From contig JAPPES010000005.1 of NCBI GenBank assembly GCA_028824125.1, positions 51,104 to 115,103 of the forward strand: a stretch of DNA of 64,000 nt. The letters are read 5' to 3'. This DNA is from Candidatus Poribacteria bacterium (lineage in GTDB: Bacteria; Poribacteria; WGA-4E; WGA-3G). Every line of letters begins with the position of its first letter. The first letter of the stretch is position 1. The position numbers were made by a program, and so were the translations under genes. The notes beneath the pieces were generated by a model. It worked only from the letters and a program-made list of their open reading frames with translations. It was not told the origin of the DNA and searched no databases. Shown in pieces: positions 8,890 through 17,668 of the stretch.

Positions 8890-10092
8890 TCAGTCCAAAA
8901 ATTGGGCGTCCACCGTCTCTCCTGCATGTAAGGTCGCACCGGATGGAATCGTAATCAATCCATTTGCTAATACAAGGGAATGTAGAATACCAGAGCCTTG
9001 CGGTCCAGTAGTTTTGGCAATGTATTGCCCATCCTGTTCCGTAAGAATCGCACGCATATAATTCACGCGCCCATCTTTGTTCGTAACGTCTGCTGCTAAG
9101 GTAGCTTTGAAGGTAGGACGTAATAGGTCGGTGTGACCAGCCATTTTCAGGAGAGCAGGACGTACGAAAAGCTCAAACACAACAAGCGAAGACACAGGAT
9201 TACCGGGTAGTCCAAAAATCGGCTTTCCATCTATAATACCGTAAGCCTGCGGTTTGCCCGGCTTCATTGCCACACGCCAAAAATTCATTTTGCCCAATTT
9301 TGTTAGGACGTTTTTCACCACATCGTGTTCACCGACCGAAACACCGCCACTCGTAATCAGCGCATCTGCTTTCGCAAGGGATTCACGAAAGATACGTTCA
9401 GTTTCAGCTTCATCGTCAGGCGCAATACCCATATCAATTGGGATGCCGCCAGCGTTTTGAACTTGTGCGGACATACCGTATCGATTACTATCCCGAATTT
9501 TTCCCGGCATCAGCGGTTTACCGAGTGGCGTAAGTTCATCACCTGTGGAGACAACGGCTACTGTTGGTTTCCGAAATACTGTTACTTCAGCACAATTAAG
9601 TGAAGCAAGCATTGATACTTCTGGCGGACGAAGCAGTTTCCCTGGAGACATTACGCAATCGCCTTGCTTAACACTCTCACCAGTGAAGCGGACATTTTCG
9701 TTTTCGTCAACGTTTTCAAAGATTTTGACCTTATCACTGACAAGGTCGGTTACTTCCTGCATAACGACAGCATCTGCACCATTAGGCATCATCGCCCCCG
9801 TCATAATCCGTGCTGCTTGTCCAGAGGAAACATGTTTTTCGGGTGCATATCCTGCAGCGATTGTCTCAACAACCGAAAGCACGGCAGGATTCTCTTTAGA
9901 TGTGTCCTTTACGTCTGTTGAACGGACTGCAAAACCATCCATCGCTGAATTGTCAAAAGGTGGGATATTTTCAGCAGCATGCAGTGTTTCGGCGAGAACA
10001 TAACCTGCACAGTCAAGAATTTCTCGCTTTTCTGTCGGTAAAACAGGGATGGTATCTAACATCTGTTGCCGTGCTTCTTCAACACTTAACAT
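8890..10092 (-). CDS. moeA: Molybdopterin molybdenumtransferase MoeA
   Basis: A 400-residue full-length MoeA. It inserts molybdate into adenylylated molybdopterin to complete molybdenum cofactor. Visible signatures are the N-terminal SVEEARQQML, NIPPFDNSAMDGFAV at about 40-54, SGGVSVGEHD in the MoCF-binding domain, GLPGNPVSS about 60 residues later, and a C-terminal beta-barrel domain IV. Its presence implies molybdoenzymes elsewhere in the genome (none in this window). It is followed on the same strand by the hydrolase (11 bp). The upstream TPP protein gene ends 59 bp before its start, so all three may form one operon. Confidence 0.93.
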   Translation of the reverse strand: MLSVEEARQQMLDTIPVLPTEKREILDCAGYVLAETLHAAENIPPFDNSAMDGFAVRSTDVKDTSKENPAVLSVVETIAAGYAPEKHVSSGQAARIMTGAMMPNGADAVVMQEVTDLVSDKVKIFENVDENENVRFTGESVKQGDCVMSPGKLLRPPEVSMLASLNCAEVTVFRKPTVAVVSTGDELTPLGKPLMPGKIRDSNRYGMSAQVQNAGGIPIDMGIAPDDEAETERIFRESLAKADALITSGGVSVGEHDVVKNVLTKLGKMNFWRVAMKPGKPQAYGIIDGKPIFGLPGNPVSSLVVFELFVRPALLKMAGHTDLLRPTFKATLAADVTNKDGRVNYMRAILTEQDGQYIAKTTGPQGSGILHSLVLANGLITIPSGATLHAGETVDAQFLD

Positions 10093-10151
10093 TTAATTTG
10101 CTCCAGTTGAGTTTTATTTCATACATTCACAGGTAATTTAACCGATTCTTT

Positions 10152-10646
10152 TCATTTCGCATGTCCGATGAGAAGCACTGCAGCAGGTAAAGATATTTCC
10201 GCAGATTTGCCATAAGCCCAATCAATGCTTTTAATATCAGCATCTGTTTCTAACTTATGATAGGGCAAATTCCACGCTTTAAGTGTCGGTTCAAGGAAAG
10301 CAGCAACAGAGTCAACCCACTTTCCATCAGCGTCACGGTTGTGATACCCGCGATATCCAATAATAATGACAACAGGGATTCTCATGTTAAAAACTGTGCC
10401 ACGGAATGCGTCACCGGATTCCAAGAAACCCGTATTTTGAATGATAATCACAGGCTTTTTGCCGCCAACGAACAATCCTGCTGCAATAGCGAATGCCTCA
10501 CCTTCACGAGTTACCGTGATGACCTCAATCTCCGGTTCTTCTCGTAAAAGTTCATAAATCTTCGCGCTGCCATTGTCTGGTACACCAATGGCGTGGGTGA
10601 TATTCTGTTTTTTTAACGCATCTACTATTTTTTGTGCTGATGCCAC
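10152..10646 (-). CDS. TPP-binding decarboxylase alpha subunit (sulfopyruvate/phosphonopyruvate decarboxylase-like)
   Basis: A 164-residue protein matching the pyrimidine-binding (N-terminal) domain of thiamine-diphosphate enzymes. The motif VTREGEAFAIAAG at about 45-57 contains the catalytic glutamate that activates TPP, followed by VIIIQNTGFLESG and VVIIIGYRG. Its size equals the separately encoded alpha chain of sulfopyruvate decarboxylase (ComD). The beta chain with the diphosphate-binding domain is not next to it and is not in the window, so the partner must lie elsewhere. The actual substrate is uncertain. It is encoded upstream of moeA on the same strand. Confidence 0.75.
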   Translation of the reverse strand: MASAQKIVDALKKQNITHAIGVPDNGSAKIYELLREEPEIEVITVTREGEAFAIAAGLFVGGKKPVIIIQNTGFLESGDAFRGTVFNMRIPVVIIIGYRGYHNRDADGKWVDSVAAFLEPTLKAWNLPYHKLETDADIKSIDWAYGKSAEISLPAAVLLIGHAK

Positions 10647-10695
10647 AAGTGTCCCTCATTCATGCAATTGGGCAGGCACAGTGACCTGTCCTTAT

Positions 10696-10850
10696 GAAAT
10701 TATTGGGACACTTTGATAAACCTGTTTTGGAAACATAACGTACAACAGAAGTTGTAGCACAAACTTTTAGTTTGTGCATATTTGACGCAAACTAAAAGTT
10801 TGCGCTACAGAAGTGTCCCATTAATTATAGATTTTATTATAATTCACATT
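10696..10850. mobile_element. MITE-like palindromic element between the TPP gene and acs
   Basis: Outer inverted arms contain ATTGGGACACTT on the left and AAGTGTCCCATTAATTATAG on the right, ending in GATTTTATTATAAT. The core is a long inverted repeat, 10754-10777 against 10787-10808 (AAACTTTTAGTTTG and complement). Related arms occur at 22870-22915 (ATTGGGACACTTCTGTAGCG), and the core resembles the one at 2490-2540. It is non-coding. Confidence 0.55.
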
Positions 10851-10868
10851 TCGGACGATAAATCAACT

Positions 10869-12812
10869 TTACTGTCTACCTTCAACCAATGCGTCAACCA
10901 CTGTTGGATCAGCAAGGGTTGAAGTGTCACCGAGATCAGATATATCGCCTTCTGCTATTTTACGGAGAATGCGCCGCATGATTTTACCCGATCGAGTCTT
11001 CGGTAAAGCAGGCGTAAACTGTATCTTATCCGGTGTTGCGATGGGTCCAATATGTTGTCGCACCGCCTGTTTGATACCTGTTGCCACATCATCTGACGCA
11101 GATTCACCCGTCATAAGCGTCACATAAGCATAGATACCTTGCCCCTTAATATCGTGTGGATATCCGACAACTGCAGCTTCTGCAACAGCATCATGTTGCC
11201 CGATTGCACCTTCAACCTCTGCCGTGCCCAATCTATGTCCAGAGACATTCAGCACATCGTCTACACGACCTGTAATCCAGTAATATCCATCTTCATCACG
11301 CAGCACGCCATCACCTGTCATGTAATAGCCGGGGAACCTACTAAAATAGACATCAATGAAACGTTCATGGTCACCATACACTGTCCGCATGATGCCGGGC
11401 CACGCTGTTTTAATGCAGAGATAACCAGTCGCAGGATTGCCTTCCACTTCGTTTCCTTCTTCATCCAAGATCACGGGTTCAATACCGAAGAATGGGAACG
11501 TTGCAGAACCGGGTTTCAGGGGCGTTACAGCGGGTAATGGCGTAATCAAAATTCCACCTGTTTCGGTCTGCCACCATGTATCAACAATCGGACACCGTTT
11601 GTCGCCAACAATATTATAATACCACAACCATTCCGGTTCTTTAATCGGTTCACCGACTGTGCCAAGCAATCGGAGCGTAGACCTATCATATTTCTCTACC
11701 CATGTATCCCCCTCCTTCATTAAGGCACGCAGGGCAGTGGGAGCAGTATAAAATAGATTGATTTTATGTTTTTCAACTACTTGCCAAAATCGTCCAAAAT
11801 CGGGGTAGTTCGGTACACCTTCAAACATGACGGTAATTGCACGATTTGCAAGTGGTCCGTAGATAATATAAGAATGTCCGGTAATCCAGCCTATATCAGC
11901 AGTGCACCAATATACATCACCTTCATGGTAGTCAAAAATCTGTTGATGCGTATAAGAGGTATACACCAGATAACCGCCAGTAGTATGTAAAACGCCTTTC
12001 GGTTTTCCTGTTGAACCGGAGGTATAAAGAATAAAAAGCGGGTCTTCAGCATTCATCACTTCAGGTTCACATTCGGCATCGGCTGTTTCCATCGCTTCAT
12101 GCCACCAAACATCGCGCGATGCGTCAAAATCAACCGCATCACCTGTACGTTGGACGACAACTACCTTTTCAATAGAGGGACAATCTGAAACTGCAGCATC
12201 GGCGTTTGCCTTCATTGGGATGTCACTTCGGGCACCGCGCATTGCTGTGTCCTGTGTTATCAACAGTTTGCAAGCAGAATCATTAATCCTATCTCGCAGC
12301 GATTCCGCTGAAAACGCACCGAAAACGATGGAATGAACCGCACCAATTCTGGCACATGCCAACATTGCAATTGCCAACTCTGGTACCATTTGCAAGTAGA
12401 TACAGACACGGTCGCCTTTTTCAATACCTTGCGCTTTCAACACATTTGCAAACTTTTTGACCTCTGCAAGCAGTTCATTAAAACTATATGTCTTATCTTC
12501 GGAAGGGTCGTTGCCTTCCCAGATAACCGCTGTTTCATCGCCGTGTCCTGCTTCCACGTGTCGATCAAGGCAGTTATAACAGGCGTTCAGCGTGCCGCCT
12601 TCAAACCATTTTATCTGTGCTTTGACAAAATCGTAATCCCGAACTGTATCCCATTTTTGATACCACGTCAACCGTTCAGCAATTGTTGCCCAAAAGCCTT
12701 CCGGGTCCTGAATTGATTCTGCATATCGCTCCTGATACGCTTCTAAGCTGTTGACGTGAGCATCACTGATCGGATAGGCAGTTTCCATCGGTGGAAAAAT
12801 ATTGTTAGCCAT
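10869..12812 (-). CDS. acs: Acetyl-CoA synthetase (AMP-forming)
   Basis: A 647-residue acyl-adenylate-forming enzyme of normal family length. It activates acetate to acetyl-CoA through acetyl-AMP. Signatures in order are [16 protein letters not shown], the P-loop-like [20 protein letters not shown] at about 258-277, the [10 protein letters not shown] block at about 410, GYYMTGD, and the C-terminal [14 protein letters not shown] with the catalytic, acetylatable lysine. The CoA-binding [17 protein letters not shown] hinge is intact. It is monocistronic by position, with a 280-bp intergenic region upstream. It allows growth on acetate scavenged from the environment. Confidence 0.95.
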   Translation of the reverse strand: MANNIFPPMETAYPISDAHVNSLEAYQERYAESIQDPEGFWATIAERLTWYQKWDTVRDYDFVKAQIKWFEGGTLNACYNCLDRHVEAGHGDETAVIWEGNDPSEDKTYSFNELLAEVKKFANVLKAQGIEKGDRVCIYLQMVPELAIAMLACARIGAVHSIVFGAFSAESLRDRINDSACKLLITQDTAMRGARSDIPMKANADAAVSDCPSIEKVVVVQRTGDAVDFDASRDVWWHEAMETADAECEPEVMNAEDPLFILYTSGSTGKPKGVLHTTGGYLVYTSYTHQQIFDYHEGDVYWCTADIGWITGHSYIIYGPLANRAITVMFEGVPNYPDFGRFWQVVEKHKINLFYTAPTALRALMKEGDTWVEKYDRSTLRLLGTVGEPIKEPEWLWYYNIVGDKRCPIVDTWWQTETGGILITPLPAVTPLKPGSATFPFFGIEPVILDEEGNEVEGNPATGYLCIKTAWPGIMRTVYGDHERFIDVYFSRFPGYYMTGDGVLRDEDGYYWITGRVDDVLNVSGHRLGTAEVEGAIGQHDAVAEAAVVGYPHDIKGQGIYAYVTLMTGESASDDVATGIKQAVRQHIGPIATPDKIQFTPALPKTRSGKIMRRILRKIAEGDISDLGDTSTLADPTVVDALVEGRQ

Positions 12813-13052
12813 TTTATATTTTCATCTCCTCTAAAATCAATCTGCGGTTCTCAAAACGCCTCTACAAGTTGTATAGGACATATTTTATAGGAAAACAGTG
12901 AGTATGTCAACTGCAATTAGGGATATTTTATAAGAATGTGAGTTTCAGAAAAATATAGGTGTGTTTGTGTTTCCATCATTCGCCAAAGTGTCTATTTATT
13001 TTTTTTCTCAAAATGGAAAATTGGATGACTCTGCCCTTATCCCTACATTTCC

Positions 13053-13082
13053 TTGACATTATAAATAGATTTGTAGTAAAAT
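13053..13082 (+). promoter_or_regulatory. Sigma-70-like promoter for the lipoprotein pair
   Basis: TTGACA at 13053-13058 and TAAAAT at 13077-13082 are separated by 18 bp, about 25 bp upstream of the first lipoprotein start. Confidence 0.65.
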
Positions 13083-13107
13083 TGAGTTTACAAGGATGGT
13101 TAATAAT

Positions 13108-13506
13108 ATGCAAAAAATATATACCAGAATCCAATTAGTCTCTGTTTTCGTCCTTTTAATCTTGATTGGGTGTGCGTCACACGACGTGACCCGTGTAGAA
13201 GATTATAATCAGTTTGCCATAAAAGCGGCACAGGCGGGGCTTTGGAATGAGGCAATTTTTCGATGGCAGCAAGCTGTGTCCATAGACCCAGATAACGCTG
13301 GCGCACACAACAACCTTGGAGTCGGTTATGAGGCTTTAGGCAAGATAGCTGAGGCAGTATCAGCATATCAACGCGCAACCGAACTTGATCCTGAGAGTAA
13401 ATATTACCGCATCAATTACCGGAGATGCCGCCTACACATACGGCGAAGCGGAGTTGACAGCGAAGAAACACAACCTGAATCCTCGGAAGAACTTGTAGAA
13501 AATTAA
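13108..13506 (+). CDS. TPR-containing lipoprotein
   Basis: The start at 13108 is preferred to the ATG at 13096 because the earlier ATG overlaps the AAGGATGG ribosome site. The 132-residue product begins with a lipoprotein signal ending LILIGC (lipobox), so it is probably anchored to a membrane. The body holds two tetratricopeptide repeats (AAQAGLWNEAIFRWQQAVSI and the next GVGYEALGKIAEAVSAYQRA), about 45-115, and an acidic tail. TPR proteins of this size scaffold envelope assemblies. It is followed after 16 bp by a second lipoprotein, with which it shares a promoter. Confidence 0.75.
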   Translation: MQKIYTRIQLVSVFVLLILIGCASHDVTRVEDYNQFAIKAAQAGLWNEAIFRWQQAVSIDPDNAGAHNNLGVGYEALGKIAEAVSAYQRATELDPESKYYRINYRRCRLHIRRSGVDSEETQPESSEELVEN

Positions 13507-13522
13507 CTTTGGGACTATTCTG

Positions 13523-14278
13523 ATGCAGAAAAAAATACAATCTTTCATTTTACAATCCTATACGCAACATAAGATAACTTGCATGTTGGTTATGGGACTC
13601 CTCTTCTTGAGTGCCTGCGGGAGTAAGGTGACACGCGTTCCGATACCAGTTAAAGTCCAATCTGAAATTGATATTAATACCTATTCAAACTTTGCCGTGC
13701 TGCCTTTTGTCAGTGAAAAAAGTTCTGCTAAGTTGGGTGAATTACCTGTTGAAATAGGAACCGAAATTGCTGCACTCCTAAGAAGCAGTTTGGCACGGCA
13801 AAAACATTTTGAGGTCGTAGGCAAACAAGAAACCGCACGGATAATGACTGGAGAAGTTGTTGAAGAAGAATTGCTTTCAGACACCGAGCGCTTGAGCGAG
13901 TTAGGTCGCTACTTTGAAGTCAAAGGTATCATTGTTGGAAGTTACCGATTCTATACAGATACCCGACCAGCACGCTACTACGGTGAACGCTACTCAGCTC
14001 GTCAACAACGTTATGTCATGGATTATCAGGACTATATGCAGAAAAGATACCTACTCTCACTTCGTATTATGATAATTGATGTTGACACCGAAAAAATTAT
14101 CTGGGATGAAGCATATCAGCAAAGCACCGCAGAGGCACACAGTATAGGCTCCTTTGTCTTTTCGCAGATGGCACCGCAAGAAGCCACGCTTAGAGAACTT
14201 AGTAAACGCGCTGCCGCTGAATTTACACGCGACATCTCACCACACTATGAACAAGAGGACCGATTTCTGATGCGGTAA
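13523..14278 (+). CDS. Putative outer-membrane lipoprotein (CsgG/LpoB-like fold possible)
   Basis: A 251-residue protein with a signal peptide ending in LFLSAC, a lipobox. After a short linker comes NFAVLPFVSEKSS with GTEIAALLRSSLARQKHFEVVGKQET. This is the beta-alpha pattern of the CsgG/PelC/LpoB-type domain that often follows lipoprotein signals. A later segment, KGIIVGSYRFYTDTR followed by a Tyr/Arg-rich loop and RIMIIDVDTEKIIWDEAY, fits the same fold. It may take part in envelope biogenesis with the upstream TPR lipoprotein. The family call is tentative; lipoprotein status is secure. Confidence 0.65.
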   Translation: MQKKIQSFILQSYTQHKITCMLVMGLLFLSACGSKVTRVPIPVKVQSEIDINTYSNFAVLPFVSEKSSAKLGELPVEIGTEIAALLRSSLARQKHFEVVGKQETARIMTGEVVEEELLSDTERLSELGRYFEVKGIIVGSYRFYTDTRPARYYGERYSARQQRYVMDYQDYMQKRYLLSLRIMIIDVDTEKIIWDEAYQQSTAEAHSIGSFVFSQMAPQEATLRELSKRAAAEFTRDISPHYEQEDRFLMR

Positions 14279-14325
14279 ATACTTTTGTAGCACCAACTGT
14301 CCGCAGATAAAAAATGGGTAATTTA

Positions 14326-14596
14326 GCGAGGTTAGGAAGAAATCAACGGTATGAATGCCATTTAGGCATTCCCCGCCTCGCCAGCAGTGGGGACACCTGT
14401 CTTGTACAGATGGAAAATGACCAAATTAAAAAATAATCTTCATAAAGTTTGCGGAACAAAGACTTGGACCGAGTTTACGTTATGGTAAAATCCGAAAATA
14501 TGTTTACATCTCAAGTGAACAATCCCAAACCATAGTGCTGGCGAGGCGGGGAATGCCTAAATGGCATTCATACCGTTGATTTCTTCCTAACCTCAC
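14326..14596. repeat. 61-bp inverted repeat pair flanking a 149-bp loop
   Basis: The left arm at 14326-14386 (starting GCGAGGTTAGGAAGAAATCA) is matched by its reverse complement at 14536-14596 with a single difference. Each arm also contains its own palindrome (GAATGCCATTTAGGCATTC). The same arm begins again at 63945 and recurs in pieces at 23033-23095, 44505-44560 and 45358-45455. The segment is non-coding and fills the 398-bp gap before the large peptidase/barrel gene. Confidence 0.75.
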
Positions 14597-14628
14597 CAAT
14601 GTAAAGGTAATTGTGGATTTTACTATAA
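14480..14628. mobile_element. MITE-like element, family 2 (copy a)
   Basis: The left tip TTATGGTAAAATCC (14480-14493) and right tip GGATTTTACTATAA (14615-14628) are inverted repeats with one mismatch. The cargo is the right arm of the 61-bp inverted repeat. The right tip forms TATAAT and lies about 48 bp before the start of the next gene. A second copy is at 45670-45785. Confidence 0.6.
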
Positions 14629-14676
14629 TCTTAAATCCAAAATTCTTGACGGGAACAATCATACAAAGGAAAACTG

Positions 14677-17589
14677 ATGAACACTCAAAAAAAACTCACA
14701 GCAAAGAATACATCCGCTGATACCCAAATTATGCGCTTTTTCCTCTGTTTTTGTCTCACGGTGCTTATTTCATCAAGTGTGTTGGCACAAGGTTTTGGAA
14801 AAAACAAGATTACTGCCCAACGTTTTGATTGGCACATCCATCGAACAGAACATTTTGACATTCACTACTACCCAAGCGAGGCGAAACTTGTACCGGTAAT
14901 GGCTGCCATCGCGGAAGACGCTTATGACAAACATAGTGAAGACTTTGAGCATGAACTTAAAAATAGAACGCCACTCATCCTTTACAAATCGCATAAAGAT
15001 TTTCAAGAAACCAACATCATACTTCAGGAGTTACATGAAGGTATTGGCGGCTTTGCAGAACTCTTTAAACATCGCATTGTCATACCCTTTACAGGATCAC
15101 TTGAGGCTTTCCGCGAGGTTATTTACCATGAACTCATTCACATCTTTCAATACGACATTCTTTACCAGAAACCTCATGCAAGGATCTATAGTGGAGAGTT
15201 TTTCTACGCTCCACCTATATGGTTTATGGAAGGAATGGCAGATTATTTCGCGGAAGATAATGACGCTATTGGTGAGATGGTCTTAAGAGATGCAAGTATC
15301 AACAACAATATTGCACCTCTAACAGAATTGCAGAACTTTAATCGGCTAAGTTCACCTTACCTCGGATATAAGATGGGGCAGTTAGCTGTCGGTTACCTTG
15401 TACAAACTTATGGACGTGAAAAAATTGCTGAGATTCTGCAAGGCTTAAGACAAAGTAGAACAAAAAATATAGACGTGGTTTTTAAAAATGTCTTGGGAAA
15501 AAGTCTCGCTGATTTTGATAAAGAGTGGCAGCAGATGGTGCGTAAACGTTACTGGCCATTAATTCAGGATATGGAACTCCCCAGCATCGCTGCTAAGATA
15601 CTTACTGAAAATGCAAGATTCTCTCATAATATTAAACCCGTATGGTCACCCAGTGGTGATATAATCGCTTATATTACTGGTAATGAAGGATTTTTGGAAA
15701 TCGTCCTCATGTCCGCAAAAACTGGGGAAAAATTGGATCGGATTACGAAACGTTTTTTCCGTAATAAATACGAGGAAATCCGTACCGATTCGAGTGGATT
15801 TGACCAAAGCCTTACCTGGGCACCAGGTGGTGATCATATCGTGTTTATCGGCAAACATCACAATGCTAACTATCTATTTGAAGTCAATGTCCTTACACAT
15901 AAATTGACACACTATATTAAACTGGATTTTGATACTGCCACTTCCCCTAATTATGATGGTACCGGCAAACGTATTGTTTTTTCTGCCTTAAAGGAGGGAC
16001 AAACAGATCTTTATACGCTTGATTTAGAAACCGAAACGATCAACAGATTAACCCAGGACTCCTTTAACGATACCCACCCATCTTGGCATCCAACAAAAAA
16101 CGTAATCATTTACGCATCAGAACGAGAACGTAAGAATAGGCTCGTGTTAATTGATATTGACCAACGAACCCAACAAATACTTACAGACAACTCTTCAAAC
16201 GCTATCAGTCCGGTATGGATGTCTGATGGTGAATCTGTGCTGTTTTGTGCTGATCGGGCAGGGGTATTCGACGCATACAAACTTCATATTACTAATATGG
16301 AGACAACACGTCTCACTAACTTTATAACAGGCTGTTTTAATCCGAGTTTTTCGCCAGATGGAAAACAGCTATTGTTTAGTGCATATCAAAACGGCAAATA
16401 TGATATTTGCGTCATGGAATCCACAAAAATACTTGACGAAAAAATTGAGACTACTCCGTTAGCAGCACAACCGGTTTCCATCGTTTTAGACACTGACATC
16501 TCTGAACCAAACTATAGAATTGCTAAACGAAAGTACAGCACAAGATCTTCTTTCCGCTTTGATGCTATTTTCCCGCAATTTAGTTATGGTGCAGATGGTC
16601 TACTCCGTAGCCAAATTCAAATGAGTGCAAGCGATATGTTAGGAAATCATCGCGTTGAAGTGGGTGTGATTAACCAATCTGGTGGGTATCTCATTCCCGA
16701 TTTTATTGCACAGTATGGGTTTTTGACGCATCGTGCCGATGTTGGCGCAGCAGTTTACAACTACCATCAATACCATCTTCTCGGTTCAATCCGCAATCAA
16801 CGTGGATTTTTACAACGTATTACAGGCGCTGACGGCTACTTCACTTATCCATTTGATCGGTATCGCCGGTTAGACCTTCGGTTTTCAATGTATACAGCAC
16901 CATTTGCCTATAATTTTCGGACAAGCGAGCCTTTTAGCTTTTATGAACGCGGACTGATCTCACTCGGTTCTATCGCTTTTGTTGGTGACAACACGATGTG
17001 GAGAGAATGGGCACCCTACAGAGGCACGCGTTACCGCGTTCAAATTGAACGCTCATTCCCGGCTATTGGCAGTCAGTTAGCACTCACAAATGCCATTTTT
17101 GATTTCCGAAATTATTTAGGTTTAGGGAGGCGCTCCACTATTGCCACCCGTTTGCTGCTTGGTGGTAGTTTTGGCACTGACAAATCTCTATTTTATCTCG
17201 GCGGAATTGATACACTCCGTGGTTATAACTATGAGGATTTTGTTGGTTCTCGTGTCGGTCTGTTCAGTGTTGAACTACGCATTCCGTTCATAGATGCTCT
17301 CTATTTTGGATGGCCGATTCGTTGGTCAATCGGTGGCATCGGTGGTATCCTTTTTGCAGATTTCGGCAGCACATGGTCAGATTGGCAGTACGGTCCCGAT
17401 AACCCTTTCCAAGCATTTCGGCGCAATGGCAACCGCATCCGTCTTGCAGATATAAAAGGATCTGTAGGTGTTGGACTTAGACTCCGGCTCGGTCTATTCT
17501 CAATAGATTTTGCAGCAGCGCGGCACACAGATTTAGCAAGCATCAAACCGGGTTTCAAATATCAATTTGGTTTGGGACAAGCGTTTTAG
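14677..17589 (+). CDS. Exported gluzincin-like peptidase / TolB-type propeller / BamA-like outer-membrane barrel fusion
   Basis: A 970-residue, three-module envelope protein. A signal peptide ends near SVLAQG (about 38). Residues about 55-290 match the peptidase-MA-like domain: HFDIHYYP and a zinc motif HELIH at about 151-155, with a glutamate in WFMEGMADYFAE some 30 residues later as third ligand. Residues about 310-610 are WD40/TolB-like propeller blades (repeated SPDGKQLLFSA-type strands). From about 640 to the final phenylalanine is a 16-strand-type barrel like BamA/surface antigens, with a GGIDTLRGYNYEDF motif and a terminal aromatic residue (QAF). It is likely anchored in the outer membrane with the peptidase and propeller in the periplasm. 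Substrate is unknown. Its upstream region is made of MITE-like repeats. Confidence 0.8.
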   Translation: MNTQKKLTAKNTSADTQIMRFFLCFCLTVLISSSVLAQGFGKNKITAQRFDWHIHRTEHFDIHYYPSEAKLVPVMAAIAEDAYDKHSEDFEHELKNRTPLILYKSHKDFQETNIILQELHEGIGGFAELFKHRIVIPFTGSLEAFREVIYHELIHIFQYDILYQKPHARIYSGEFFYAPPIWFMEGMADYFAEDNDAIGEMVLRDASINNNIAPLTELQNFNRLSSPYLGYKMGQLAVGYLVQTYGREKIAEILQGLRQSRTKNIDVVFKNVLGKSLADFDKEWQQMVRKRYWPLIQDMELPSIAAKILTENARFSHNIKPVWSPSGDIIAYITGNEGFLEIVLMSAKTGEKLDRITKRFFRNKYEEIRTDSSGFDQSLTWAPGGDHIVFIGKHHNANYLFEVNVLTHKLTHYIKLDFDTATSPNYDGTGKRIVFSALKEGQTDLYTLDLETETINRLTQDSFNDTHPSWHPTKNVIIYASERERKNRLVLIDIDQRTQQILTDNSSNAISPVWMSDGESVLFCADRAGVFDAYKLHITNMETTRLTNFITGCFNPSFSPDGKQLLFSAYQNGKYDICVMESTKILDEKIETTPLAAQPVSIVLDTDISEPNYRIAKRKYSTRSSFRFDAIFPQFSYGADGLLRSQIQMSASDMLGNHRVEVGVINQSGGYLIPDFIAQYGFLTHRADVGAAVYNYHQYHLLGSIRNQRGFLQRITGADGYFTYPFDRYRRLDLRFSMYTAPFAYNFRTSEPFSFYERGLISLGSIAFVGDNTMWREWAPYRGTRYRVQIERSFPAIGSQLALTNAIFDFRNYLGLGRRSTIATRLLLGGSFGTDKSLFYLGGIDTLRGYNYEDFVGSRVGLFSVELRIPFIDALYFGWPIRWSIGGIGGILFADFGSTWSDWQYGPDNPFQAFRRNGNRIRLADIKGSVGVGLRLRLGLFSIDFAAARHTDLASIKPGFKYQFGLGQAF

Positions 17590-17668
17590 GGAACCCAACG
17601 CAGTTCTTGCATATAACACAATGCAAGATAGGCACTAAAAACACACTATTTAGATACAAGGAGAAAAA

